A stretch of DNA of 12,325 nt from positions 1 through 12,325 of the forward strand of contig CALGRN010000248.1 in assembly GCA_937880835.1 (NCBI GenBank). Direction: 5' to 3'. Positions within the stretch are counted from its first letter, which is position 1; the number at the start of each line of letters is the position of its first letter. Below the pieces are notes generated by a model. The model had not been told where the DNA came from and made no database searches. It saw nothing but the letters and a program-made list of their open reading frames with translations. This stretch comes from an uncultured Prevotella sp. (lineage in GTDB: Bacteria > Bacteroidota > Bacteroidia > Bacteroidales > Bacteroidaceae). This document shows positions 1 to 6,445 of this stretch, one piece after another. A program made the position numbers and the translations under genes.

Positions 1-37
1 GGGACTTTTGGCTTCCGCAAGGAAAACCAAAAGTCCC
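1..37 (-). terminator. Probable dnaX terminator hairpin
   Basis: Bases 1-11 (gggacttttgg) and 27-37 (ccaaaagtccc) are perfect reverse complements. An inner ttcc/ggaa pair closes a GCAA tetraloop. The hairpin lies 26 bp past the dnaX stop codon in the direction of dnaX transcription. A T-tract on the minus strand would fall outside the window, so termination is inferred from position and stem strength only. Confidence 0.6.
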
Positions 38-63
38 GATTTCGATAATCATCAGCCGGCAGA

Positions 64-1851
64 CTATATGAGTTCGAGGTGTAAAAGCTCGCGCAATTTC
101 TCGACAGCACTGTTCTCTTTTCTCATCTCATCAAATCTTTCACGCTTTGAAAGCGTCCTTTTTATCTCATCTCCTTCCGACAGACGCACGTTGATTTTTA
201 TGTTTCCGTTGTTCAGATATTTTGCAAGAGTGACGATAATGCGCTGCTTTATCTCGTTTATCTGATTTAAAATGACATTGTTGTCCACCACTATCTCTAT
301 GTCGGGATGCTTCGTTATCCTTAGAGTGACATTCTTCATACGCTCCGAAATGCCTTTCATTTCTTTCGGCATACGCATACACATCGCCAACCATTGGCTC
401 TCCAAGTCGTACTGCGAGAACATTGCGTTGGCATTCTTGTCTATGTCTTCAACCGCTTCAACGGTTTTCTCATTTTTTTGTTTATCTTTTTCGAGCTTGC
501 TGAACGACAATCCTATGTCTGAAAGTTTCAGCTTTTTAGCCTGTTTCGCAGTTGCATTTGCAGGCGTGTCGGCATTGTTCTCATTGTCAGAAGGCACAGA
601 TTGTTCGCTCCGATGCTGCCCTGCCTTCGCGTGATGCAATATCGGTTTCTCTTCACCGACTACCTGATTTGCCGGTTTTGGTTGAGAAGTGAACAGGTTT
701 TTGAACAGGGATTTCAATCTCTTAGGGCTGCGCCCCGCGCCGGCATTGTCATCATCCGGCTGCGTTATCTGTGCCACTTCGATGAGAGTAAGCTCTACAA
801 GCAGACGCTTGTTGCTGCTCTGACGATAGTTGACATCGCAACGGTTCATTATCGCAAGGGCTTTGTAGAGAAACTGAACGGGGCATTTCTGCGCCTGTGC
901 ATGGAAACGCTTGCGCTGCTGTTCGCTCGCTTCGATGAGCGGCAACGTCTGTTCGTCTTTCGCCATAAGCACATTGCGAACGTGGCTCGCAAGCCCGTTT
1001 ATCATGTTTCCGCCGTCAAATCCTTTTATTATTATGTCGTTAAGAAGAACCATTATGTCGCTTACCTTGTTTTCAAGAGCAAGGTCTATTATTCTGAAAT
1101 AATTGTCGCTGTCGAGCACATTCAAGTCTTCGATTACTTTCTTATATGTTACGTCGCCCTGACAATAGCTTACTGCTTGGTCGAAAATAGAGAGAGCGTC
1201 TCGCATTCCGCCGTCTGCTTTCTCGGCAATCAAGCTCAACGACTCTTCATCTACTGTGATACCTTCTTTCTCTGCAACCATTTTCAGGTGGCTGATTATG
1301 CCTGCCACCGTCATTCTTTCAAAGTCGTAGATCTGGCAACGTGATATTATCGTTGGTAAAATCTTATGCTTCTCGGTAGTGGCAAGAATAAAGATGACAT
1401 GCGCAGGAGGTTCTTCAAGAGTTTTAAGGAATGCGTTGAATGCCTGAGTTGACAGCATGTGAACCTCGTCGATGATAAAAACTTTATACTTCCCGACTTG
1501 CGGCGGTATCCTCGTTTGCTCCATCAGAGACTTTATGTTCTCAACCGAGTTGTTGCTTGCAGCATCAAGTTCAAAGATGTTATAAGAACGTTGCTCGTTG
1601 AAAGCCTTGCAACTTTCGCACTCGTTGCATGCCTCTCCTTCGGCAGTAGGATGCTCGCAGTTTATCGCTTTTGCAAAAATACGGGCGCAAGTTGTCTTCC
1701 CCACACCTCTCGGACCGCAGAAAAGATATGCGTGAGCAAGCTTTCCAGTGCTCACGGCGTTCTTCAATGTGGTTGTAAGAGCAGCCTGCCCGACGACGGA
1801 ATCGAACGTCATCGGACGATATTTGCGTGCCGAAACAATATAATCTTTCAT
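64..1851 (-). CDS. dnaX: DNA polymerase III subunit gamma/tau
   Basis: This is the clamp-loader ATPase that loads the sliding clamp at the replication fork. The 595-residue product begins MKDYIVSARKYRP. It shows a Walker A motif GPRGVGKT (46-53), a four-cysteine zinc site (C65, C75, C78, C81), the DEVH Walker B box (128-131), the sensor-1 ATT (157-159) and the SRC motif (170-172). Domain III follows to about residue 370. A charged, low-complexity linker leads to a C-terminal domain from about residue 470, which in tau-type proteins contacts the polymerase and helicase. The ATG at 1851 fits the family N-terminus and lies about 24 bp past a good -7 box. Residue 460 falls on a possible frameshift site, listed separately, that would yield a 460-residue gamma form. 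The gene is transcribed alone here, with divergent ilvE upstream. Confidence 0.97.
   Translation of the reverse strand: MKDYIVSARKYRPMTFDSVVGQAALTTTLKNAVSTGKLAHAYLFCGPRGVGKTTCARIFAKAINCEHPTAEGEACNECESCKAFNEQRSYNIFELDAASNNSVENIKSLMEQTRIPPQVGKYKVFIIDEVHMLSTQAFNAFLKTLEEPPAHVIFILATTEKHKILPTIISRCQIYDFERMTVAGIISHLKMVAEKEGITVDEESLSLIAEKADGGMRDALSIFDQAVSYCQGDVTYKKVIEDLNVLDSDNYFRIIDLALENKVSDIMVLLNDIIIKGFDGGNMINGLASHVRNVLMAKDEQTLPLIEASEQQRKRFHAQAQKCPVQFLYKALAIMNRCDVNYRQSSNKRLLVELTLIEVAQITQPDDDNAGAGRSPKRLKSLFKNLFTSQPKPANQVVGEEKPILHHAKAGQHRSEQSVPSDNENNADTPANATAKQAKKLKLSDIGLSFSKLEKDKQKNEKTVEAVEDIDKNANAMFSQYDLESQWLAMCMRMPKEMKGISERMKNVTLRITKHPDIEIVVDNNVILNQINEIKQRIIVTLAKYLNNGNIKINVRLSEGDEIKRTLSKRERFDEMRKENSAVEKLRELLHLELI
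451..479 (-). promoter_or_regulatory. Candidate programmed frameshift or slippage signal in dnaX
   Basis: On the dnaX coding strand there is a run of seven A (479-473) followed by T, read as CAA AAA AAT, which is the X XXY YYZ heptamer A AAA AAT. A -1 shift, or one extra A from transcriptional slippage, puts TGA (472-470) in frame at once, ending the protein at residue 460. Five bases after the heptamer begins a short stem AACCG (466-462) pairing with CGGTT (455-451) around UUGAAG, in which U and G could pair to leave a UGAA tetraloop. E. coli dnaX uses a similar heptamer and stem-loop to make gamma. There is no Shine-Dalgarno-like stimulator upstream, and the stem is short. Confidence 0.5.
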
Positions 1852-1874
1852 ATTTATAATTTTCTATGTGTTCG

Positions 1875-1882
1875 CAAAGATA
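1875..1882 (-). promoter_or_regulatory. dnaX promoter, -7 box
   Basis: The minus strand reads TATCTTTG, an exact match to the Bacteroidota -7 consensus TAnnTTTG, 24 bp before the dnaX ATG. No clear TTTG -33 box stands at the usual 19-21 nt spacing, so only the -7 element is supported. Confidence 0.6.
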
Positions 1883-1957
1883 ATAAAAAAAGAATGAAAC
1901 GAACCGGTTTTGTCACTTGGATTTTAAGACAAAAGCGACATCCATTCAATGCCTTTT

Positions 1958-2083
1958 CTAAGGCAACAGCTCGTTAAGAATATTATCAACCTCTTGTCGT
2001 AAATCGCTCTCAAAGGGCGTATAAGGTATTCCGTACTTGCGTAAAGCATCCTCAAATCGTTTGTAATAACAGTTCTTGAACAC
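1958..2083 (-). pseudogene. Possible C-terminal remnant of a decayed gene
   Basis: On the minus strand a frame ending at TAG (1960-1958) reads FEDALRKYGIPYTPFE, then SDLRQEVDNILNELLP, with a balanced amino-acid mix unlike its AT-rich surroundings. Counting from a GTG at 2083 it would be 41 residues. No ATG precedes it: the frame stays open only to a stop near 2113. The look is that of the C-terminal end of a longer protein whose front was lost, but I do not recognise the family. It could also be a very short GTG-started gene, or chance. Confidence 0.3.
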
Positions 2084-2389
2084 TATTAAATTTAATTTTT
2101 CATATATTTTTTACAGTATCCAGCTTTGTTCCTTTATTCTATTTAATATATCATCACATTATTTCCTGCAAAATTAGCATTTCTATTTGACTTCTCAAAG
2201 AGAATAGGCAGTTTTCGACAATTTACAAAACATAAATTCAGACAATAATATCGGCGTATGATATGTTGCGATTTTGTTTTTCGGTTGCTTTGCCCGGATA
2301 TTATATCCGCATAATTATCGTTTGCCGTTTCTGCCATGTGCTAATACTGTTTAAATTTAATGTATTTTTAATCAGTTTTATACTAAAAT

Positions 2390-2422
2390 AGTTGCGTGTT
2401 ATCTATATTATTGTTACATTTG
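2390..2422 (+). promoter_or_regulatory. ilvE promoter
   Basis: The -7 box TACATTTG (2415-2422) matches the Bacteroidota consensus TAnnTTTG exactly. AGTTG at 2390-2394 stands 20 nt upstream as a partial -33 box. Transcription should begin near 2427-2430, which places the ATG at 2396 inside the promoter and helps decide the ilvE start. Confidence 0.65.
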
Positions 2423-2458
2423 CGCAGAAATATTATGAAGAAATTAAAAACATATTGT

Positions 2459-3481
2459 ATGAAAAATTTAGATTGGGCAAATTTGTCTTTCGGTTATATG
2501 CCGACAGACTACAACGTACGATGCTATTATCGTGACGGCAAATGGGGAGAGATAGAAGTTAGTTCGGAAGAAACAATCAATCTGTCTATCGCTGCAACTT
2601 GTTTGCACTACGGACAAGAAGCGTTTGAAGGACTGAAAGCATATAGAGGAAAAGACGGAAAGGTAAGACTTTTCCGCGTAGAAGAGAATGCTGCACGTCT
2701 GCAAAACACTTCAAGAGGTATCATGATGCCCGAAGTTCCGACAGAACTGTTTGCCGAAATGGCTAAGAAAGTTGTACTGCTGAATCAGGATTTCATTCCT
2801 CCCTACGAGGGCGGAGCAACTCTTTATCTGCGCCCGTTGCTTATCGGTACATCTGCACAGGTGGGTGTTAAGCCGGCAAAAGAGTATGTATTCTTGATTT
2901 TCGCAACTCCGGTAGGACCGTATTTCAAAGGCGGTTTCTCTACCAATCCTTATCTGATTGTGCGCGATTACGACCGTGCTGCACCGCTTGGAACAGGTGT
3001 TTTCAAGGTAGGAGGAAACTATGCGGCGTCTTTGAGAGCTAATCATCTGGCTCATGAGAAAGGATATGCATGCGAGTTTTATCTTGATGCAAAGGAGAAA
3101 AAATATATGGATGAATGCGGTGCTGCCAACTTCTTCGGTATAAAAAACAACACTTATATCACTCCCAAGTCAAGTTCTATACTTCCAAGTATCACAAACA
3201 AGAGTCTGATGCAGCTTGCAGAAGACTTGGGATTGAAAGTAGAACGTCGCCCGATACCGGAAGAAGAGCTTGAAACATTTGAGGAAGCAGGTGCTTGCGG
3301 TACTGCTGCTGTGATAAGTCCGATATCATATATAGACGACTTGGACAACGGAAAGCATTATGTTTTCAGCAAAGACGGCAAACCAGGTCCTATATCTACC
3401 AAACTGTATAATAAACTGCGCGCTATCCAATATGGCGATGAGCCGGATACACACAACTGGACAACTGTTGTGATAGAATAA
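2459..3481 (+). CDS. ilvE: Branched-chain amino acid aminotransferase
   Basis: This PLP-dependent enzyme moves the amino group between glutamate and the keto acids of valine, leucine and isoleucine. From the ATG at 2459 the product is 340 residues, the usual length for the BCAT branch found in Bacteroidales. K183 in FKVGGNY is the expected Schiff-base lysine. E219 in the MDECGAANFFG segment is the glutamate expected near the cofactor pyridine nitrogen. The N-terminal signature FGYMPTDYNVRCYYRDGKWG is typical of the group. In-frame ATGs exist at 2396 and 2435. The first is excluded by the promoter, and the second would leave a leader of only about 7 nt and add an atypical extension, so 2459 is preferred. 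The gene is monocistronic, with its own promoter and terminator. Confidence 0.95.
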   Translation: MKNLDWANLSFGYMPTDYNVRCYYRDGKWGEIEVSSEETINLSIAATCLHYGQEAFEGLKAYRGKDGKVRLFRVEENAARLQNTSRGIMMPEVPTELFAEMAKKVVLLNQDFIPPYEGGATLYLRPLLIGTSAQVGVKPAKEYVFLIFATPVGPYFKGGFSTNPYLIVRDYDRAAPLGTGVFKVGGNYAASLRANHLAHEKGYACEFYLDAKEKKYMDECGAANFFGIKNNTYITPKSSSILPSITNKSLMQLAEDLGLKVERRPIPEEELETFEEAGACGTAAVISPISYIDDLDNGKHYVFSKDGKPGPISTKLYNKLRAIQYGDEPDTHNWTTVVIE

Positions 3482-3510
3482 TAAAGAGACAGCCATTAGG
3501 TTGTAAAAGA

Positions 3511-3570
3511 ATAAAAGAAACGACGTCCCCGACTTCTTGGAAATAAGTTGTGGGACGTCGTTTCTTTTAT
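3511..3570 (+). terminator. ilvE terminator, 19-bp hairpin
   Basis: Bases 3511-3529 and 3552-3570 are perfect reverse complements, 19 bp each, with core cgacgtccc/gggacgtcg. The loop can extend the stem by pairing cgactt (3530-3535) with aagttg (3545-3550), one pair being a G-T wobble. The outer stem is A-rich on the left and T-rich on the right, so it could act in both directions. It starts 29 bp after the ilvE stop. Confidence 0.85.
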
Positions 3571-3731
3571 AATACAAACACTGCATAATCGTTTTAAAAA
3601 GTATGTCTTGCAATATATTTCATGCTGTTACATCAATCTGATAATGTATGTTGAAATGATGTCGGAAATGAATGTATATCGTTCAAAATGATGTCCGCAA
3701 CGCTTTTATTATTCGTACTTTGCAAAGAGCA

Positions 3732-3776
3732 TTTCAAAAGCTATCCTTTTGGCTTGCAAAACAATAGCTTTTGAAA
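3732..3776. repeat. Hairpin repeat unit A1
   Basis: The arms tttcaaaagctat (3732-3744) and atagcttttgaaa (3764-3776) are perfect reverse complements of 13 nt. The 19-nt loop begins ccttttgg and ends tgcaaaaca. The right half, 3755-3776, recurs without change at 8104-8125. This makes it a dispersed intergenic repeat, not a gene-specific terminator. Confidence 0.7.
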
Positions 3777-3778
3777 GC

Positions 3779-3817
3779 TGAAAGTTATCCTTTTAATGTG
3801 CAAAACAATAACTTTCA
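3779..3817. repeat. Hairpin repeat unit A2
   Basis: The arms tgaaagttat (3779-3788) and ataactttca (3808-3817) pair perfectly over 10 bp. The loop is again 19 nt and again begins ccttt and ends tgcaaaaca. Compared with unit A1, one base in the left arm (C to T) and its partner in the right arm (G to A) have both changed, so pairing is kept. Confidence 0.7.
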
Positions 3818-4093
3818 TATTGCAATAACGATATACATACAAATAGGAAGTGCAAATCATACTTACATTATTATGAATTATTCAACCATTCTTACTATAT
3901 GACAACTCTTTTAATCTTTACAACAAACAAGCTAACCAATAATGACTTTTCGAGACAAAGCAAACTTTTTACTTTTCAAAAATAAAATTATTTCCGTCTT
4001 TATATGATTTCCATTAATATCCTCATAATAAGTTGTTTTCCTGCAAAATATTTATATTGGCTACCAATCGATTAAAAATTTTCCAACAAAAAA

Positions 4094-4125
4094 TTTGGCA
4101 GTTTCCTCAAAAAACAATACCTTTG
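4094..4125 (+). promoter_or_regulatory. tRNA promoter
   Basis: TTTG at 4094-4097, a 20-nt spacer, and TACCTTTG at 4118-4125 together match the Bacteroidota housekeeping promoter exactly. Transcription would begin near 4131, leaving a leader of about 27 nt before the tRNA. Confidence 0.8.
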
Positions 4126-4157
4126 CAGCCGAAAACTTTTCCCAATAAGGAAAATCA

Positions 4158-4231
4158 GGACTTGTAGCTCAGTTGGTTAGAGCAACAGACTCATAATCTG
4201 GAGGTCACAGGTTCAAGCCCTGTCTGGTCCA
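4158..4231 (+). tRNA. tRNA-Met (anticodon CAT)
   Basis: The 74-nt cloverleaf is clear. It has acceptor strands ggacttg and ctggtcc, a D-stem GCTC/GAGC, an anticodon loop CTCATAA, a T-stem ACAGG/CCTGT with loop TTCAAGC, and discriminator A. The CCA end is not encoded. Two positions do not pair in Watson-Crick fashion: U6 with U67 in the acceptor stem and A27 with G43 at the base of the anticodon stem. A CAT anticodon can belong to elongator Met, to initiator Met or to Ile2 (lysidine-modified). The lack of three G-C pairs in the anticodon stem argues against initiator, and the T-stem resembles elongator Met, but Ile2 is not excluded. Confidence 0.9.
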
Positions 4232-4279
4232 CATAAATAAAAAAGGAGTTGCAATAGAGCAACTCCTTTTTTATTTATG
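4232..4279. terminator. tRNA terminator, perfect 21-bp bidirectional hairpin
   Basis: The arms 4232-4252 and 4259-4279 are perfect reverse complements of 21 nt around the loop aataga. The core is ggagttgc/gcaactcc, flanked by six A on the left and six T on the right. It follows the tRNA directly, and because it is A/T-flanked on both sides it could also stop transcripts arriving from the convergent nagB pair. Confidence 0.9.
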
Positions 4280-4287
4280 CATGCATG

Positions 4288-4348
4288 AATTAGGCATAAT
4301 GGACATTTGACAGGCTGAAATCTTTCAAATGTCCATTATGCCGTAATT
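4288..4348. repeat. Long palindrome beyond the tRNA terminator
   Basis: The arms ggcataatggacatttga (4293-4310) and 4325-4342 are perfect reverse complements of 18 nt with a 14-nt loop. Past a bulged G (4343), five more pairs form (aatta 4288-4292 with taatt 4344-4348). There is no T-tract on either side, so it is not a standard terminator. It lies between the tRNA terminator and the convergent 4448-6445 gene. It could protect the 3' end of that mRNA or be a REP-like element. Confidence 0.6.
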
Positions 4349-4447
4349 GATTGTAGGTACATGAACAGAACGCATCCGCTTTCAAAACAATATGCGTGTG
4401 AGGTTATTGCTTTCGGACAAGCGTGAAGTATGAATCTCAAACTGATG

Positions 4448-6445
4448 TTATTTATCCGAGAATTTATATTCCACAAAGGCTTCCATTGCTTCGTAACATG
4501 CCAGACCGAGATCATCATACAGCTTTGCCGTATCACGGTTTCTGTCTTCGGCGCGCTGCCAGAACAGACGCTCATCGTTGCCAATAAACGGTGCGCTTTC
4601 CATCTGACTCTGATGTTTCAGTATTGAATATCTCTTGGCTCGAAGTTCCTCCGGACTCATTGGAACGCACATCTCGATGTTTTCTATCTCCCATTCTGCC
4701 CAAGCACCGCGATACATCCACACGCGACAGTCATTCAACCACTCTTCGTTTTCTTCCTTTACGATATCTATCGCGGCAAGAACGGCATCGGTACATTTAC
4801 GATGCGTTCCGTGAGGATCAGCCAAGTCGCCTGCCACATATATCTGATGAGGCTTTACTTTGCGCAACAACTCCACTACGATTTCGATGTCCTTTTCCGT
4901 CATGGGAAGCTTTTCTATCTTTCCGCTCTCATAAAACGGCATGTCGAGAAAGTGAACTTGGCTCATGGGAATATTGTTGTAAGTGCAGGCAGTACGTGCT
5001 TCGCCGCGCCTTATCAATCCTTTTATGGTCAGAATGTCACGAGTATCGGCATCGCCTTCTTTCTTTACAGAGAAGAAATCTTTTATTTCTTTGTACTTTC
5101 TCTTTATAGTCTCGTCCTTATCATTGTCGAACAGCTGGTTAAAACCATTTATGAAGTGCATGAAGCGCGACACTTCTTCATCGCATACGGCAATGTTTCC
5201 GGATGTCTGATAAGCCACATGCACATCATGTCCCTGCTGAACGAGCCGCCTAATCGTACCTCCCATTGATATGACATCATCATCGGGATGTGGTGAAAAC
5301 ACTATAACACGCTTCGGATAGGGCTGCGCACGCTCCGGACGATATGTATCGTCGGCGTTCGGTTTGCCTCCGGGCCACCCCGTAATGGTATGCTGTAAAT
5401 CATTGAAAATTTTTATATTGGCATTATAAGCCGACCCATACAGAGCGAGAAGTTCGCTCAATCCGTTCTCGTTATAGTCTTTGTTGGTGAGTTTCAATAT
5501 CGGTTTTCCTGTCAACTGGCATAGCCAGACCAAAGCAGAACGCACAAGTTTGTTTGTCCACTCGCATGAAGTAACGAGCCATGGATGCACAATTCGCGTC
5601 AGTTTTCCTGCTGCTGCGAGGTCTATAACCACGTGCACATCGTTGTGGGTTTGCAGGAACGATGCCGGAATTGCATCAGACATAGCCCCTTCCACCGTTC
5701 GTTGTATTATCTCGGCTTTCTCCTCTCCCCATGCGGTAAGAAAGATCTTGCGTGCTCCGAGTATAGTAGATATCCCCATTGTTATAGAGCATGGGGGCAC
5801 TTGTTCCTGTGTTCCGAAGCTCATGGTCATCTCCTCTCGCGACGTGGCATCTATAAGAATGATGCGAGAAGTGGATGAAAGTCCGCTGCCGGGTTCGTTA
5901 GTTGCTATGTTTCCTATTCTTCCGATGCCGAGCAACATTATGTCTATACCGCCGTAAGTCTGTATCCGTTGCTCGTAAAGACGGCAATGTTCCTGCACTG
6001 CTTCTTGTGGTATTGTACCGTCGGGAGAGAATATGTTTTGCGGATTTATGTCGATATGGTCGAGGAAACGCGATTTAAGCTGATTGATACTGCGGTTCTG
6101 CGATGCTGCCGTAAGAGGAAAATACTCGTAAGCATTGAACACTATCACGTTGTGGAAACTCAATTCACGGCTCTCATATAGTTTTATCAGTTCCGCATAA
6201 ACAGGCGTAAGAGAATTTCCCGTGCCCAAACCAAGCACGCAGAACTTCCCTTCGCGTTGTTTGTATTTTATATCTTTGGCTATTGCGTTGGCAATACTTA
6301 CAACGGCATCTTCCACTTTCGGGAAGATGTCGGTATGTATTTTCTCGCATCGTGTTATTTCTGAACGCTCTACGGCGTTACGCGGATGGTAGTACTCTTT
6401 CGGTATTTTGTTCAACACGATTTGCGAACTAAGGTTCAGTTTCAT
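4448..6445 (-). CDS. NagB-like domain fused to PIG-L deacetylase domain
   Basis: This 665-residue fusion has a glucosamine-6-phosphate deaminase-like half (about 1-300), a conserved linker with KLTNKDYNENG and TGWPGGKPNADD, and a PIG-L type zinc deacetylase half (about 378-665). The PIG-L half keeps the HPDDD zinc motif (386-390) and HGTH (545-548), so it should be active on an N-acetyl sugar or similar. The NagB half aligns with the neighbouring true NagB but differs at key sites: D72 is Y106, D141 is I177 and H143 is N179, while E148 is kept as E184. Database entries of this type are usually named glucosamine-6-phosphate deaminase, but these changes make deaminase activity doubtful. From memory, Bacteroides carry a protein of the same length and layout. 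The ATG overlaps the nagB stop by 4 bp, so the two are co-transcribed and probably translationally coupled. Confidence 0.88.
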   Translation of the reverse strand: MKLNLSSQIVLNKIPKEYYHPRNAVERSEITRCEKIHTDIFPKVEDAVVSIANAIAKDIKYKQREGKFCVLGLGTGNSLTPVYAELIKLYESRELSFHNVIVFNAYEYFPLTAASQNRSINQLKSRFLDHIDINPQNIFSPDGTIPQEAVQEHCRLYEQRIQTYGGIDIMLLGIGRIGNIATNEPGSGLSSTSRIILIDATSREEMTMSFGTQEQVPPCSITMGISTILGARKIFLTAWGEEKAEIIQRTVEGAMSDAIPASFLQTHNDVHVVIDLAAAGKLTRIVHPWLVTSCEWTNKLVRSALVWLCQLTGKPILKLTNKDYNENGLSELLALYGSAYNANIKIFNDLQHTITGWPGGKPNADDTYRPERAQPYPKRVIVFSPHPDDDVISMGGTIRRLVQQGHDVHVAYQTSGNIAVCDEEVSRFMHFINGFNQLFDNDKDETIKRKYKEIKDFFSVKKEGDADTRDILTIKGLIRRGEARTACTYNNIPMSQVHFLDMPFYESGKIEKLPMTEKDIEIVVELLRKVKPHQIYVAGDLADPHGTHRKCTDAVLAAIDIVKEENEEWLNDCRVWMYRGAWAEWEIENIEMCVPMSPEELRAKRYSILKHQSQMESAPFIGNDERLFWQRAEDRNRDTAKLYDDLGLACYEAMEAFVEYKFSDK

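Larger units (their letters stand above)
1852..2389. other. Divergent intergenic region, dnaX to ilvE
   Basis: This stretch separates divergent dnaX and ilvE. It holds the dnaX promoter near its left edge and a possible coding fragment at 1958-2083, and it becomes very AT-rich from about 2085 onward. A 64-codon open frame on the minus strand (2143-2337) has a low-complexity composition and no recognisable family. I see no RNA gene, riboswitch or strong hairpin here. Confidence 0.6.
3571..4093. other. Gene-free region between ilvE terminator and tRNA
   Basis: About 520 bp, AT-rich, with stops in all frames and no credible gene. It contains the paired hairpin repeats at 3732-3817 and a 12-bp inverted pair that brackets them (3672-3683 and 3827-3838). 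From 3840 to 4090 I see nothing but AT-rich sequence leading into the tRNA promoter. Confidence 0.6.

Noticed and set aside
601..1344. A 247-codon open frame on the plus strand inside dnaX
   Set aside because: It is antisense to the well-conserved ATPase domain of DnaX, has no recognisable motif, and is explained by the codon bias of dnaX.
2143..2337. A 64-codon minus-strand frame starting MAETANDNYADI
   Set aside because: It sits in very AT-rich sequence, lacks a consensus promoter or any recognised family, and its composition (many Asn, Ile, Lys, Cys) follows base content. A small gene cannot be fully excluded.
3732..3817. CRISPR-like array
   Set aside because: There are only two related units, each is itself a palindrome with conserved loop ends, and there are no unique spacers or cas genes.
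4158..4348. tRNA-associated integrated element (attachment site at the tRNA 3' end)
   Set aside because: I found no second copy of the tRNA 3' end in the window, and no integrase or mobility gene nearby. The genes on both sides are ordinary chromosomal ones.
4591..5269. Plus-strand open frames of 155-172 codons opposite the NagB/PIG-L fusion
   Set aside because: They are antisense to conserved PIG-L coding sequence, have no family signature and no promoter.
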